A stretch of 43,871 bases of DNA, from positions 1-43,871 of the forward strand of contig CAMIZG010000013.1 of assembly GCA_946403215.1 (NCBI GenBank). Direction: 5' to 3'. Position numbers and translations under genes: made by a program. Shown in pieces: positions 21,235 to 30,512 of this stretch. Origin of the DNA: an uncultured Bacteroidales bacterium (GTDB taxonomy: Bacteria; Bacteroidota; Bacteroidia; Bacteroidales; Paludibacteraceae). Numbering within the stretch: position 1 is the stretch's first letter; every line of letters begins with the position of its first letter. Below the pieces are notes generated by a model. It had not been told where the DNA came from, ran no database searches, and worked only from the letters and a program-made list of their open reading frames with translations.

Positions 21235-23823
21235 TTATCCTACTCCCAGTTCAGAGAGAAGAGCCTCGAGTTGGTTGGGATCTTGGATGAGCACATCGCG
21301 GCCTTTGGGTCCCTTGTTCGGCCCGACGATGCCGGCGGCCTCCAGTTGGTCGCTGAGTTTGCCTGCACGGTTGTAGCCGATCTCAAATGCGCGTTGCAGA
21401 CGTGAGGTGGAACCTTCCTGTTTGTTGACAACGTAACGTGCCACATCGGCGAACATCGGGTCAAGACGTTTCATATCCACACTTCCTGGAGCCAGTGCGT
21501 CGCCTTCGGCACCTTCAGGTATATACTCCGGCAACTGGTAAGGTTCGAAGTAGTGCTGCTGCGGCTGAATATGTTCAACGATAGCATCTACCTCGGGTGT
21601 ATCGACGAATGCGCACTGGATACGCGTTATGTCGCCGTTACCTGCATACAGCATATCGCCGCGGCCGATGAGTTGCTCGGCGCCTTTGGCGTCAAGTACG
21701 GTACGCGAGTCAATGACAGATTGTGTGCGCAGTGCGATACGAGTAGGGATATTCGCCTTAATCACTCCAGTTACGATATTTACTGACGGACGCTGTGTGG
21801 CCAGAATCATGTGCATGCCTACGGCACGCGCTTTCTGCGTGATACGTGCTATAGGAGTCTCCACTTGCTTGCCGGCCTGCATGATAAAGTCGCCGTACTC
21901 ATCGATGATGATCACGATATATGGCAAGTATTGGTGGTGCAGTGCGCCATCGATGACTTTGTCCGGATTGAGTCGGCGGCTAATGAACTTTTCGTTGTAA
22001 TCCTCCAAGTTGCGCACTCCGGCATCCATCAGCAGCTTATAGCGGTTCTCCATCTCAATGACGAGCGAATTGAGCGTGTTGATTACCTTGTCGCAGTCGG
22101 TGATGACTACTTGGTTCTCATCCACGTCAGGCATTGCGGCGAGATAGTGCCTCATGAGCGGTTTGTAGGGCGCGAACTCGACCATCTTCGGGTCAACCAG
22201 TACCATCTTCAGTTCGGCAGGATGTTTCTTGTAGAGTAGGGAGGTAATGATAGCATTGATAGCTACTGATTTACCTTGACCGGTTGCACCGGCTACCAGC
22301 AAGTGCGGCGTCTTGGCCAGATCGAACATGAAGATGTCGTTGGTGATCGTTCGTCCGATGGCTATCGGCAAACGCATCTTCTTCTCTTCCTGGAAGTTCT
22401 TCGATGCAATGACGGAGTGCATACTTACCGTCTGCGGCTTTTCGTTCGGTACCTCGATACCTACCGTACCCTTGCCCGGCATAGGAGCTATGATACGGAT
22501 TCCCTTGGCAGCCAGCGAGAGCATAATATCGCTCTCCAGTGATTGGATGCGGGCTATCTTTACGCCGGCTTTGGGTTTGACCTCATACAAGGTGACGGTC
22601 GGTCCCACAGTGGCTTTAATGCTATCAATCTCCACGCCGAAGTTGCGCAGCGCGGTTACAATCCTGTCCGCATTGTTCTGCTGCTCCTCCTGATTGATGA
22701 CCGGTGAGGTCTCGTTGGGATAGACTTTCAGTAGGTCAAGCGGTGGGAACTGGTAGAACTCTAACTCCTTGCGCGGATCATATGGCCCGAGTTTCTGCAA
22801 TCGTGCTTCGGGAGAATCTTCTGCCAGTTCCACTTCGTTGATGTCGGCTATTTCCAGATCGGGGTTGTCGGGCGTGTCGGATGGTTCGGGATTTTCTGGG
22901 GTATCCGGAATATCGATGTCATCCATGTTGTCAGACTTCTCCGAATCATCTACCTCGCTTATCTCGTCTGGCTCATTGCCCACGATCTCAAGGGTCAGTC
23001 CGCTACCAGCATCCGGCTGATCATCGTTGGCTGATGGCTCATCGTCATCCTTGCCGGCTATCGTCAGTTCGATAGAGTTGCCGGAAGAATCCTCCGGATT
23101 TTCCGGAATGTCTTGATTATCCATATTTTCCGGATTATCCACGGTGTTCTTCTTGAACAGCCCTTGTGCCCATCGTGCTATCCGCTTGAGGAAGGGGATG
23201 GTGTTCCTGTCCACGCTGATGAAGAATACCAGTGCGATGGCGATCAGTATGAACAATAGCCCGATAACCTTTACATAGGATAATGCCCACAATGTGACTA
23301 CCTGTCCGAACGCTCCGCCTAAGCGGAAGAACAGCGGTTCGCCTATCATGTGGTCGATGTAACCTAATACGACTGCTCCGAACAGTAGCCAGAATACAAC
23401 GCAACATGTGAGTTTAAGCATCTTGAAGTGCCCCACATGCAGTAGTCGCAGCGAGCAGAGAGTGAGTAGCACAAGTAGCATGGCACCGGCCAGACCAAAA
23501 CCTCGGTGAATGATCATGAACACCAGGGCTGCACCAGGCAGACCCATCCAGTTCTGTATTTCCAGACGGTTGGCAGCGCGCTCGGCGCGCGACATCTCCA
23601 GAATAGAGTAGTCGGCTGCACCGGTGAAGAAGAAGCTGACGAAAGCGATGGTCAGGTACATGGTGAACAACGCCAGCAAGATGCCGCAGATCACGCGGAA
23701 CTGCTCCGATTGTACACCGGTCTTCACCTGGTCCCAGTACTCGCCTATGCTTTTGGAGTCAGTGATGGATTCTATGAACTTGTCGCCCGATTCACCGCGG
23801 GCTTTTGAAGGTCGTTTAGCCAT
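21235..23823 (-). CDS. ftsK: DNA translocase FtsK/SpoIIIE
   Basis: 862 residues. Four or so membrane spans (~43-210) anchor it at the division septum. A linker (~220-350) rich in Asp, Glu, Pro and Asn with repeated NPENMDN/DIPENPE-type motifs follows. The RecA-like motor (~370-770) has Walker A GATGQGKS (~511) and Walker [13 protein letters not shown] (~638). The last ~65 residues ([20 protein letters not shown]) form the winged-helix gamma domain that reads KOPS-like DNA signals. It pumps DNA and assists chromosome dimer resolution at division. It has its own complete promoter and seems monocistronic. Confidence 0.96.
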   Translation of the reverse strand: MAKRPSKARGESGDKFIESITDSKSIGEYWDQVKTGVQSEQFRVICGILLALFTMYLTIAFVSFFFTGAADYSILEMSRAERAANRLEIQNWMGLPGAALVFMIIHRGFGLAGAMLLVLLTLCSLRLLHVGHFKMLKLTCCVVFWLLFGAVVLGYIDHMIGEPLFFRLGGAFGQVVTLWALSYVKVIGLLFILIAIALVFFISVDRNTIPFLKRIARWAQGLFKKNTVDNPENMDNQDIPENPEDSSGNSIELTIAGKDDDEPSANDDQPDAGSGLTLEIVGNEPDEISEVDDSEKSDNMDDIDIPDTPENPEPSDTPDNPDLEIADINEVELAEDSPEARLQKLGPYDPRKELEFYQFPPLDLLKVYPNETSPVINQEEQQNNADRIVTALRNFGVEIDSIKATVGPTVTLYEVKPKAGVKIARIQSLESDIMLSLAAKGIRIIAPMPGKGTVGIEVPNEKPQTVSMHSVIASKNFQEEKKMRLPIAIGRTITNDIFMFDLAKTPHLLVAGATGQGKSVAINAIITSLLYKKHPAELKMVLVDPKMVEFAPYKPLMRHYLAAMPDVDENQVVITDCDKVINTLNSLVIEMENRYKLLMDAGVRNLEDYNEKFISRRLNPDKVIDGALHHQYLPYIVIIIDEYGDFIMQAGKQVETPIARITQKARAVGMHMILATQRPSVNIVTGVIKANIPTRIALRTQSVIDSRTVLDAKGAEQLIGRGDMLYAGNGDITRIQCAFVDTPEVDAIVEHIQPQQHYFEPYQLPEYIPEGAEGDALAPGSVDMKRLDPMFADVARYVVNKQEGSTSRLQRAFEIGYNRAGKLSDQLEAAGIVGPNKGPKGRDVLIQDPNQLEALLSELGVG

Positions 23824-23854
23824 AATAGAGCAAATACCTAAAATTATCCGTCTG

Positions 23855-23885
23855 CAAAGATACGAAAAATATTTGAATTATGCAA
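23855..23885 (-). promoter_or_regulatory. Promoter of ftsK
   Basis: On the minus strand TTG (23885-23883), a 20-bp spacer and TATCTTTG (23862-23855), about 32 bp before the ftsK ATG. Confidence 0.85.
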
Positions 23886-23930
23886 ATAAATCCCGAAAAA
23901 ATTTTACCAATGTTGCCGTGGCTACATCGT

Positions 23931-24548
23931 TCATGCTCCGGCCTGTCTTGATGTGTCGTGCGGAAAGACCTTGTCGATGAGCGCCACGAACTCCTTGTAG
24001 GCGAATGTGTCACTGAGTTCTGCGAGTGCTGTTGCCAATCCGCGGTAGTGCCATTCGTGTGCCGCTTTGTCCGTGACGTGGAAAATCTGCCACAATTCAT
24101 CACCGCGGGTCATGTAGTCGCGGTAGATGGCGCGCATGTTACTGAGTTTGTCGCCCATGGCAACAATCTTTGCGTCATGCGTGGCGGATGCCAACCGGTC
24201 AATTGCTGCCTGCTTGCGTGCATGCCAGGTGTCTGCCTCGTTGCCCTCCCCGGTGAAGAGCACACCACCTATCTGGTCGCTCTCGGAGTGCACCAGTTCT
24301 GCTATCCTGTCGCCGAACTCACGGCGTAGATCCTCAACGGTGACATCTGTATCCTCCACGGTGTCGTGGAGTGCCGCAGCTGCCAGCAGTTCCTGGTCGG
24401 GGGTGATGGTGGACACGATCTCCACCGCCTCCATCGGATGGACGATATATGGGAAACCTTTTCCCCGCCGTTCGGTGTTATGGTGCGCCTGTACGGCAAA
24501 TATAATTGCTTTATCCAGCAGTGTGCTGTCAATATACTTATTGGCCAT
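23931..24548 (-). CDS. HD-domain phosphohydrolase ((p)ppGpp hydrolase/Mesh1-like)
   Basis: 205 residues, cytosolic. The SpoT-type HD domain fills most of the protein: YIVHPMEA supplies the first His, LHDTVEDTDVT (~61-70) the HD pair and acid residues, and MGDKLSNMRAI the later Asp. In the SpoT/Mesh1 group these bind Mn2+ and remove the 3'-pyrophosphate of (p)ppGpp. There is no synthetase, TGS or ACT domain, so it would be a stand-alone small alarmone hydrolase; activity on other nucleotides cannot be excluded. It starts 18 bp after the preceding kinase gene, which suggests an operon. Confidence 0.85.
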   Translation of the reverse strand: MANKYIDSTLLDKAIIFAVQAHHNTERRGKGFPYIVHPMEAVEIVSTITPDQELLAAAALHDTVEDTDVTVEDLRREFGDRIAELVHSESDQIGGVLFTGEGNEADTWHARKQAAIDRLASATHDAKIVAMGDKLSNMRAIYRDYMTRGDELWQIFHVTDKAAHEWHYRGLATALAELSDTFAYKEFVALIDKVFPHDTSRQAGA

Positions 24549-24566
24549 AGTGAATCTTCGGATTGT

Positions 24567-25436
24567 TTAGTACACAGTGCCTTCGAGCATAGCTCGGAAA
24601 GCGGGCATCGGGAAGTGAGTGTCGCGTTCGATGAGGATCGTTTTCAGGCCGGCATATATACGCACTTGCCGCTCCACCTCTGCCAGGTCAGCGCCCGGAC
24701 CGAACCCGGGTACAGGGCAGTCGGGCGTGAGGAAATATTCGGGCGCAAATCCGTCCCAGAAGCGGCGAGCCGTAGCATTGGACATGTGGTTAACCTCCTG
24801 TGTCCACTCCTCATTGTTCAGGCAGCAGCACAAATAGACCATACCTATGTCGAACATCGGGTAGCCGTAGCAGAAGTCACCAAGATCAATGAAATAGAGC
24901 TGGCGCTTGCCGTCGTGTTCGGTGAAGATTCCGTTGCCGAACTGCAGGTCGCCGTGAATGGCTGTGTCGGCTTCGGGAGCGGCGGCTATATAGTCGTGCA
25001 GCTTGCGTTTCTGCTCGGGCGTAAAGTCGGGGTTGGCTTCAAGCATGTTGTACAGGCGATCCTTGACCGACTCGAACTGTGTGGTATCCACATGAATGGA
25101 GTGCAAGCGTTTGCACATCTGCGCAAACTCGCGTCCGTACTCCTCAGCGCGTTCGGGATTATCGCCACATGCGCGTGAGAAGGATTTCTTGCCCTCAATA
25201 CGCTTGAAGCGGATACCTACCTGCTTGCCGTCGGTAACCAGGTCACCGGGTTCGGGAGTAGGGATTCCCATCTTGTAGACCTTTTGGGCCAACTCCAGTT
25301 CGGTAGCTGCCGCCTCGAAGTTGCGGAAATAGAGCTTGAGCATGATACTCGGGTCGTTCTTGTGGTTAAAACTGGCACCGTTAGCGCCTTCGCCGGTGCG
25401 GATGTAATCGTTGAGGTCAATGAGTAAGGGCTGCAT
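24567..25436 (-). CDS. Aminoglycoside-phosphotransferase/choline-kinase-like small-molecule kinase
   Basis: 289 residues from the ATG at 25436 (MQPLLIDLNDYIRT); an in-frame start 10 codons earlier adds only a short basic stretch. It has the protein-kinase-like fold of the APH family: IMLKLYF with the ATP-binding Lys in the N lobe, the catalytic loop HGDLQFGNGIF and the metal-binding FIDLGDFCYG. It resembles the TIGR02172-type group found in gut bacteria. The substrate is unknown; nothing ties it to antibiotic resistance. It is probably co-transcribed with the downstream HD hydrolase. Confidence 0.82.
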   Translation of the reverse strand: MQPLLIDLNDYIRTGEGANGASFNHKNDPSIMLKLYFRNFEAAATELELAQKVYKMGIPTPEPGDLVTDGKQVGIRFKRIEGKKSFSRACGDNPERAEEYGREFAQMCKRLHSIHVDTTQFESVKDRLYNMLEANPDFTPEQKRKLHDYIAAAPEADTAIHGDLQFGNGIFTEHDGKRQLYFIDLGDFCYGYPMFDIGMVYLCCCLNNEEWTQEVNHMSNATARRFWDGFAPEYFLTPDCPVPGFGPGADLAEVERQVRIYAGLKTILIERDTHFPMPAFRAMLEGTVY

Positions 25437-25492
25437 ATGTTTCAATTTAAATTTATAAATTAGCAATTTACTATTAGATTATTTGCTGAAGG

Positions 25493-26986
25493 TTAGAACA
25501 GGTAACCCATCTTGACATAGAAGTTGGCCCACTTCTGGTTATCCTGCTTGTTGATAGGCATTCCCCAGTCGGCTGAGAGCACGAAGTTCTCGTTCATGCC
25601 GATCTTCAGTCCCAAGCCGGCAGTCATGTGGGGCGTATAGATATCATTTACCGAGCCTTTGAAGTACTTGCTATAGTCGTCGCCATTGGCAGCCACGCTC
25701 TGCTGCAGGGTGGTGAATTCTCCGCCGGTGTGGAGCTTAACCAGCTCATCCAGGTCGTAGGGCTGCGTGATCATGCCCAGGTCGAAGAACGGGTTCAGAC
25801 CGATGAAGAAATGCTGGCGTCCGATGTCAAAGTTAACGATGCGGAAGCGGAACTCCACATTGGCATAGAGGAAGCCGTTGGCAAGGATGCGGTTGGCCAT
25901 CATACCGCGCACCGAGTTACCACCGCCCAGTCCCTCATAATACACACGCTGGATGAACAGCGTGTTCATGTAGTTGTTCATGTAGAACGGGCTACGTCCG
26001 GCTATGTTGTTCTGAATGCCCACGCGGTAGGCAAAAGTAATACGGTTGATGCCGTTTTTGTCCTTGAAGCACGGCACATAGTGGCGGAACGTAGCATTGA
26101 ACTGCAGGTGGTTGTAGCCGGCAGTAGCCTGCTGGCCGTAGGCAGCGTTGAACGCAGCCGAGTAGGTGAAGAACGCGTCGGCATAGATGCCGCTGTTCGG
26201 TCCCTGACGTTTGTCACGCGTGTCGTAGGTTATACCGCCGCGCAGGTAGGGGTGCCAGCCACCGCGCATCTCGTCCTGGCCAATCAGTCCCCAGGTCTTG
26301 TACTTATCGTACAGGCCTTGCACTGAAGGATCGAGGGCTTTCTGCTCGTAGCGCTCTTTTGACGAGTCGAATTTGTTCTTGCCATTGAGCATGTTGATGT
26401 CGCAGTCGTCAATGATATATCCCAATACACCCAAACCGGCGTTCCATTTCAGGTCTTTGTATATCGTGCCCTCTATATCTCCTGCTACGCGGATCAGATC
26501 GCGCTTATACTTATAGAACACGCGTGAGCGATACTCCTCCGGATGCGCCATCTTCGACGTCTTCTTGTTCCAGTTATGCCAATCATAATTATACTGCGAC
26601 TGATAGCCGTTGAAGCCGTAGAAGTCGCACATGGCGTCCGGCAGGTAGGTGGCATCCAGCGTCAGACGGTAACCCGGGATAAGGTACTTGGAGTCGTAGT
26701 TGAAGCGGAAGATGCCGTGGTGCTTCGTTGTATAGGCCGCCTCCAGGTACAGCGAGTGGATATACTCGGGGTACTGGCTGCCGTCGCCGTAGTAATACAC
26801 GTTCGTCAGCACGCCGCCCTGAAAACCGTAGTCGGCATCATACGCCACCGAAGGCAGGATGCCGAAGTTCCAGCCCGTCTTGATCTTGTTGCCGAGGCTA
26901 TCCACCTCCACTTTCTTCTCACGCTTGGCGGAGGCTGTGCCGGCAAGCACAAGCATGGCTGTCAATATGCAAAATATACGTTTCAT
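25493..26986 (-). CDS. Outer-membrane beta-barrel protein, BamA/TamA (Omp85)-like
   Basis: 497 residues with a Sec signal (MKRIFCILTAMLVLAGTASA). The rest alternates short amphipathic strands rich in Tyr, Gly and Asn, ending in an aromatic residue (FYVKMGYLF) as outer-membrane barrels do. The segments PYLRGGITYDTRDKRQGPNSG and GGGNSVRGMMANRIL resemble the strand and lid-loop (VRGF-type) motifs of Omp85 proteins. There is no POTRA domain, so it is a barrel-only form. Its role is unknown; it may take part in lipid or protein insertion. Upstream is repeat element copy B. Confidence 0.8.
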   Translation of the reverse strand: MKRIFCILTAMLVLAGTASAKREKKVEVDSLGNKIKTGWNFGILPSVAYDADYGFQGGVLTNVYYYGDGSQYPEYIHSLYLEAAYTTKHHGIFRFNYDSKYLIPGYRLTLDATYLPDAMCDFYGFNGYQSQYNYDWHNWNKKTSKMAHPEEYRSRVFYKYKRDLIRVAGDIEGTIYKDLKWNAGLGVLGYIIDDCDINMLNGKNKFDSSKERYEQKALDPSVQGLYDKYKTWGLIGQDEMRGGWHPYLRGGITYDTRDKRQGPNSGIYADAFFTYSAAFNAAYGQQATAGYNHLQFNATFRHYVPCFKDKNGINRITFAYRVGIQNNIAGRSPFYMNNYMNTLFIQRVYYEGLGGGNSVRGMMANRILANGFLYANVEFRFRIVNFDIGRQHFFIGLNPFFDLGMITQPYDLDELVKLHTGGEFTTLQQSVAANGDDYSKYFKGSVNDIYTPHMTAGLGLKIGMNENFVLSADWGMPINKQDNQKWANFYVKMGYLF

Positions 26987-27112
26987 TTTATAATTTAATC
27001 ATTTACGATTTGTTCATTTATTTGTTCATTGAGCCATTTAATCATTTACTGCATCCCAATGGATAGATTGTCAAATGACGCAATAAATGGTAAATGACAA
27101 AATGGTAAATTA
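26987..27112. repeat. AT-rich dyad repeat element, copy B
   Basis: Near copy of 83-205: both share TTTGTTCATTTATTTGTTCATT at one end and ATGGTAAATGACnAAATGGTAA at the other, in the same orientation. It occupies the whole gap between the DUF819 gene stop and the barrel gene start. Confidence 0.75.
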
Positions 27113-28288
27113 TATGGCGCTCAGCAGGTACATAATTACCACTCCTAAATACGTGCCTATTGCGTAGCCCACCAGGCCGATGGCTATACCGGATATCAGC
27201 ACTTTCTTGTTACCCATGGCGCCTACGATAGGCGGCACGAACGGAGGCGAGCAGAGCAGGGCTATCTGGCTCACGCAGAACAGATCACCGCTCACGTGTG
27301 CTATGCGGCACAACAGCAAGTGCAGACCCGCTGACAGCACCATCACCCACAGCACGAACAGACCGATCATCATCGAACCGCCGTTCACACTGTGTATATC
27401 GAACAGCGATGCAACTACTACCGAGAAGATCAGGATGAAGAACATGCCCAATTCAAACGTCTTCGGCAGTTCGCGCACCTTCTTGATGAACGAGGCAATG
27501 ATGGATAAAGTGGTGATAGTCAGAATAATCACCAGCTCGTTCAAGGTGCCGGTCAGTAATAGCGCCAGGCCTGCACCGATAGCCAGGATTACAACGCTCA
27601 GACCCAGACCCAGGAACATTCCGCCCACGTTCTTCTTGGCGAACATCCCGCGGTAGTCCTCAACATCCTTCGTCTCCACAGCGCTGTCGCGGTTGCCGCG
27701 CCACGTAACGTCCTCATACGGCAGCAACTTGCGGAACACCTTGAAGCCGCCACCAATCATGAAGAAGATATACGGCGTGGTCAGCACCATCTCAAACGCC
27801 AGCACGATGGCCATCACCGTCTTGTCAACACCCAGCGAGGCACCCAGCGCGTTGAAGTTCATTGTGCCGCCGGTATAGATACCCGTCATCATGGCGCACA
27901 CCTTCTCGAACTCAGGGATCCCCCTCCCGCGGAAGATGAAGTAGCCGGAGACGATAGCCGTCAACACTGCTCCCAAGCCGCATACTAATGACCAAGTGGT
28001 CTTTGGCAGCGCTTTCGTCCAAAGCTTGAAATCGCAGTTGAACAGCATAAGCGGGATAGCCAGAGGCACGGCTATCGACATCAGGGTCGATTGCAACTTG
28101 CTGAACGCTACTTGGGCATCCGTGCCAGCATCAAAATGTACAAAACCCGTTAGGGCAAAGATAATACCAATGGCATACGCCATAACCACAGTACCGGTTT
28201 TCTGTGCCCAGCTCCAACGCTTGAAGCACTCGATAATCAGCACCGGTACCAGCACGTACAGTGCAATAATCAGATATACTCTCATCAT
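27110..28288 (-). CDS. DUF819 family membrane protein (putative transporter)
   Basis: 392 residues, almost entirely hydrophobic, with about ten to eleven membrane spans and short loops. The order of the helices, the PLAIPLMLF segment near residue 75, the TGGTMNFNALG segment near 145 and the PPFVPPIVGAMGNK segment near the C terminus match the DUF819 (YjcL) family, distantly like sodium:solute symporters. Substrate unknown. It starts with two ATG codons in a row, so the exact start is uncertain by one residue. It follows the acyltransferase gene by 4 bp. Confidence 0.88.
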   Translation of the reverse strand: MMRVYLIIALYVLVPVLIIECFKRWSWAQKTGTVVMAYAIGIIFALTGFVHFDAGTDAQVAFSKLQSTLMSIAVPLAIPLMLFNCDFKLWTKALPKTTWSLVCGLGAVLTAIVSGYFIFRGRGIPEFEKVCAMMTGIYTGGTMNFNALGASLGVDKTVMAIVLAFEMVLTTPYIFFMIGGGFKVFRKLLPYEDVTWRGNRDSAVETKDVEDYRGMFAKKNVGGMFLGLGLSVVILAIGAGLALLLTGTLNELVIILTITTLSIIASFIKKVRELPKTFELGMFFILIFSVVVASLFDIHSVNGGSMMIGLFVLWVMVLSAGLHLLLCRIAHVSGDLFCVSQIALLCSPPFVPPIVGAMGNKKVLISGIAIGLVGYAIGTYLGVVIMYLLSAI

Positions 28289-28292
28289 TTTA

Positions 28293-29309
28293 TTATTTGG
28301 AATATTGAATATGTAATTGCCTCAGTTGATACATCCACTCCTCAAACCCTACCCACGGCAGCCAAGCCAGGAACAGGCTAAGCGGTATAAGCAGGAAGTG
28401 CAGCACGTACTGTATCGAGTTGTGGAACGCAGGGTCCGCCACCTTCTTCCGCACGTACAGCATCGTTCCCCACAGCGGGATGGTCAGCAGCGCGCACACC
28501 GCAAACAGCGGTGCGGTCAGCACCAGTCCCGTCCACCGCAGCCAGCACGGCACACGGCGCTTGCGCATCCTGTTGTACGGCGCAGGAGGATTGGCGCTCA
28601 GCGCTGCCCAGTTCTGCTCGTAGTGCTCGTCATCCGGTACCCAGAGGAACGTGCGTTGCATCCGCTCCGTCAGCTCCGGGATAAGGGCGTTGATGAGCTG
28701 AGGCTCGTCCATCTCCGGATGCTCGCGCACGAACGCCGTCACGTTCAGCGGTTCGCCGATGTTGATCATCAGGTCATCCCACAGGTGGTAGTAGTCGCCG
28801 TACTCCAGTCCGACTGGCACGATATACACGGGCTTCTGCTGCCCGAAATCCGCGTTCGCGCGCAGCGCAATGCGGAAGATGCCTTTCTTCAGCGGCAGCA
28901 GCGAGTGCTTGGGGCGGTGCGTGCCCTCTGGCAGGATGCAGAACTTGACGCCGTTGCGCAGCGTCTCCACTGCCATACGCTCCGTGCCGTCGTTATGCAG
29001 CACGGCGGACGCGCCGTCACGCATGCGACGGATAGGCATGATCTTCAGCCACGTGAGCAGCTTGCGGACTATTGATTTGTGGAATATGTCGGCACGCGCA
29101 ACAAACACCTTGCGCTCCCTACCCAGACTGAGTACAGCCAGGGCATCACACAATGCGTTGCAATGATTTGGGGCGAAGATGACTGCCCCGTCGGTGGGTA
29201 TTCTGTCTAAGCCTACTTGTTCAAATCGCCTGTAAGAGTGGCGGAAGAGCCAATCCTGCATCGGGCGGAGGAACTCGTAGAGCTTGTCTGTTTCGTATAT
29301 TTTGGCCAT
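28293..29309 (-). CDS. Lysophospholipid/1-acyl-glycerol-phosphate acyltransferase family protein
   Basis: 338 residues. The PlsC-type acyltransferase domain occupies the first ~230: FAPNHCNALCDAL (~45-57) carries the catalytic His with the Asp six residues on, a spacing I associate with Bacteroidetes members, and PEGTHRPKHSLLPLKKG (~124-140) is the glycerol-phosphate-binding block. Two C-terminal membrane spans (~255-285, ~305-325) anchor it in the inner membrane. It adds an acyl chain to a lysophospholipid or related lipid. It is 17 bp downstream of the metallo-hydrolase gene. Confidence 0.88.
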   Translation of the reverse strand: MAKIYETDKLYEFLRPMQDWLFRHSYRRFEQVGLDRIPTDGAVIFAPNHCNALCDALAVLSLGRERKVFVARADIFHKSIVRKLLTWLKIMPIRRMRDGASAVLHNDGTERMAVETLRNGVKFCILPEGTHRPKHSLLPLKKGIFRIALRANADFGQQKPVYIVPVGLEYGDYYHLWDDLMINIGEPLNVTAFVREHPEMDEPQLINALIPELTERMQRTFLWVPDDEHYEQNWAALSANPPAPYNRMRKRRVPCWLRWTGLVLTAPLFAVCALLTIPLWGTMLYVRKKVADPAFHNSIQYVLHFLLIPLSLFLAWLPWVGFEEWMYQLRQLHIQYSK

Positions 29310-29326
29310 TAAAAATGTTTTCCGTT

Positions 29327-29908
29327 TTATCGAACGAACGGGTTGTACCGTTGTTCGTGAGCAATGGTTGTGGTCTCGCCATGACCGGGATAGACCACCG
29401 TGTCAGCGGGTAACTTCATCAGTTCGCGCAGCGACGCGATGAGCGTTTCATAGTCGCCACCCGGCAGGTCAGTGCGGCCTACTGAACCGAGGAACAGTGT
29501 GTCACCGGAGAACAGCACGCCCTCATCCGGCAGGTAGTAACACACACAATCCTCCTTATGTCCGGGGGTGGGGATTAATTGACAATTGACCATTGACAAT
29601 TGACATCTGATAGGCTGGCTGCCGGCAGCTGACTGCTGATCGCTGACCGCTGAATGCCTGAAAACTTTGGCATCGGGGTAGGTCTGCTTGAGCCAATCCA
29701 GACCGCACACATGATCGGGGTGGGCATGCGTGATCAGAATAGCCTCCACGCGTAGCCCTTGCTGACGAATATAGTCGGCTACAGTCTGCTCCTCACCGGG
29801 CGTGTACATGCCCGCATCCACAATAAGGCAGCCGTCCTTTCCATCCTTGTGCACCACGTAGGTGTTCTGTTGGTAAGGATTGCAAACAAATGTCTTACAA
29901 TGCAACAT
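29327..29908 (-). CDS. MBL-fold metallo-hydrolase (glyoxalase II-like) with a repeat-derived loop
   Basis: 193 residues, cytosolic. Metal ligands are present: THAHPDHVCG (HxHxDH, ~60-69), the His of PTPGHKED (~116), the Asp of FSGDTLF and the His of YPGHGETT near the C terminus. Such proteins hydrolyse thioesters or related bonds. Residues ~84-111, between FRHSAV and the TPGH motif, are encoded by two blocks of four tandem heptamers, giving a Ser/Gln/Cys-rich loop unlike family members. Both blocks keep the frame, so the protein is probably still made. It overlaps the rsmG 3' end by 14 bp. Confidence 0.87.
   Translation of the reverse strand: MLHCKTFVCNPYQQNTYVVHKDGKDGCLIVDAGMYTPGEEQTVADYIRQQGLRVEAILITHAHPDHVCGLDWLKQTYPDAKVFRHSAVSDQQSAAGSQPIRCQLSMVNCQLIPTPGHKEDCVCYYLPDEGVLFSGDTLFLGSVGRTDLPGGDYETLIASLRELMKLPADTVVYPGHGETTTIAHEQRYNPFVR
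29574..29656. repeat. Two heptamer tandem repeats inside the metallo-hydrolase gene
   Basis: Four perfect units ATTGACM (29578-29605) and four units GCTGANN (29628-29655), separated by 22 bp. The total insert keeps the reading frame. Confidence 0.85.
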
Positions 29909-30512
29909 AGATTACATATTTTCCTTTGTACCACTCTTGCTTGAAGTATACCGTCAGCGGCGTTACTTCCGCAATGCGCTTGAATGGTGCGATCTCGGCA
30001 TCTACACCTCCACCTTTGAGCACGATCAGTCCGTTGGGTAGCGCGTTATGCTGATCTTTGTGACTCACGTTCTTCCTGACGAGTTTGACCAGGTCGGGCA
30101 GGGGCATAACAGCGCGGCTGACCACGAAGTCAAACTGCCGCTTCTCATCCTCGGCGCGCTCTTGCACGCATTCCACATTCGTCAGCCCAAGCGCCTCGGC
30201 AACGGCTGAGGCTACCTTGATCTTCTTGCCTATACTGTCCACAAGCACGAACCGGCAGTCGGGGTAGAGTATAGCCAGCGGTATTCCGGGAAACCCGCCG
30301 CCTGTACCGATATCCATGATCGTTGTGCCGGGCGTGAACTTCAGGAACTTGGCTATAGCCAGTGAGTGGAGCACGTGGTGCTCGTAAAGGTTGTCGATAT
30401 CCTTGCGGGAGATGACGTTGATCTTTGAGTTCCAATCACGGTAAAGCGCTTCAAGCGCAGCGAATTGCTGCACCTGAGCGCTTGTTAGGCTGAAGTAGTC
30501 TTCAATCAGCAT
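29895..30512 (-). CDS. rsmG: 16S rRNA (guanine-527-N7) methyltransferase
   Basis: 205 residues, the normal length for RsmG/GidB. Motifs: WNSKINVISRKD (~28-39), HHVLHSLAIAKF (~45-56), the SAM-binding MDIGTGGGFPGIPLAI (~66-81) and VVSRAVMPL (~130). It methylates N7 of G527 in 16S rRNA; loss gives low-level streptomycin resistance in other bacteria. Its start overlaps the yebC stop by one base (ATGA type) and its end overlaps the metallo-hydrolase start, so yebC, rsmG and the hydrolase look like one transcript. Confidence 0.96.
   Translation of the reverse strand: MLIEDYFSLTSAQVQQFAALEALYRDWNSKINVISRKDIDNLYEHHVLHSLAIAKFLKFTPGTTIMDIGTGGGFPGIPLAILYPDCRFVLVDSIGKKIKVASAVAEALGLTNVECVQERAEDEKRQFDFVVSRAVMPLPDLVKLVRKNVSHKDQHNALPNGLIVLKGGGVDAEIAPFKRIAEVTPLTVYFKQEWYKGKYVIYVAL

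Noticed and set aside
22860..23140. Heptamer-type insertion in ftsK
   Set aside because: The Asp/Pro/Asn repeats lie in the linker between membrane and motor domains, which is naturally low-complexity in FtsK, so an inserted element is not needed to explain it.
24567..25436. Aminoglycoside resistance gene
   Set aside because: The kinase motifs are shared by many APH-fold kinases of metabolites; chromosomal context with an alarmone hydrolase gives no sign of resistance or mobility.
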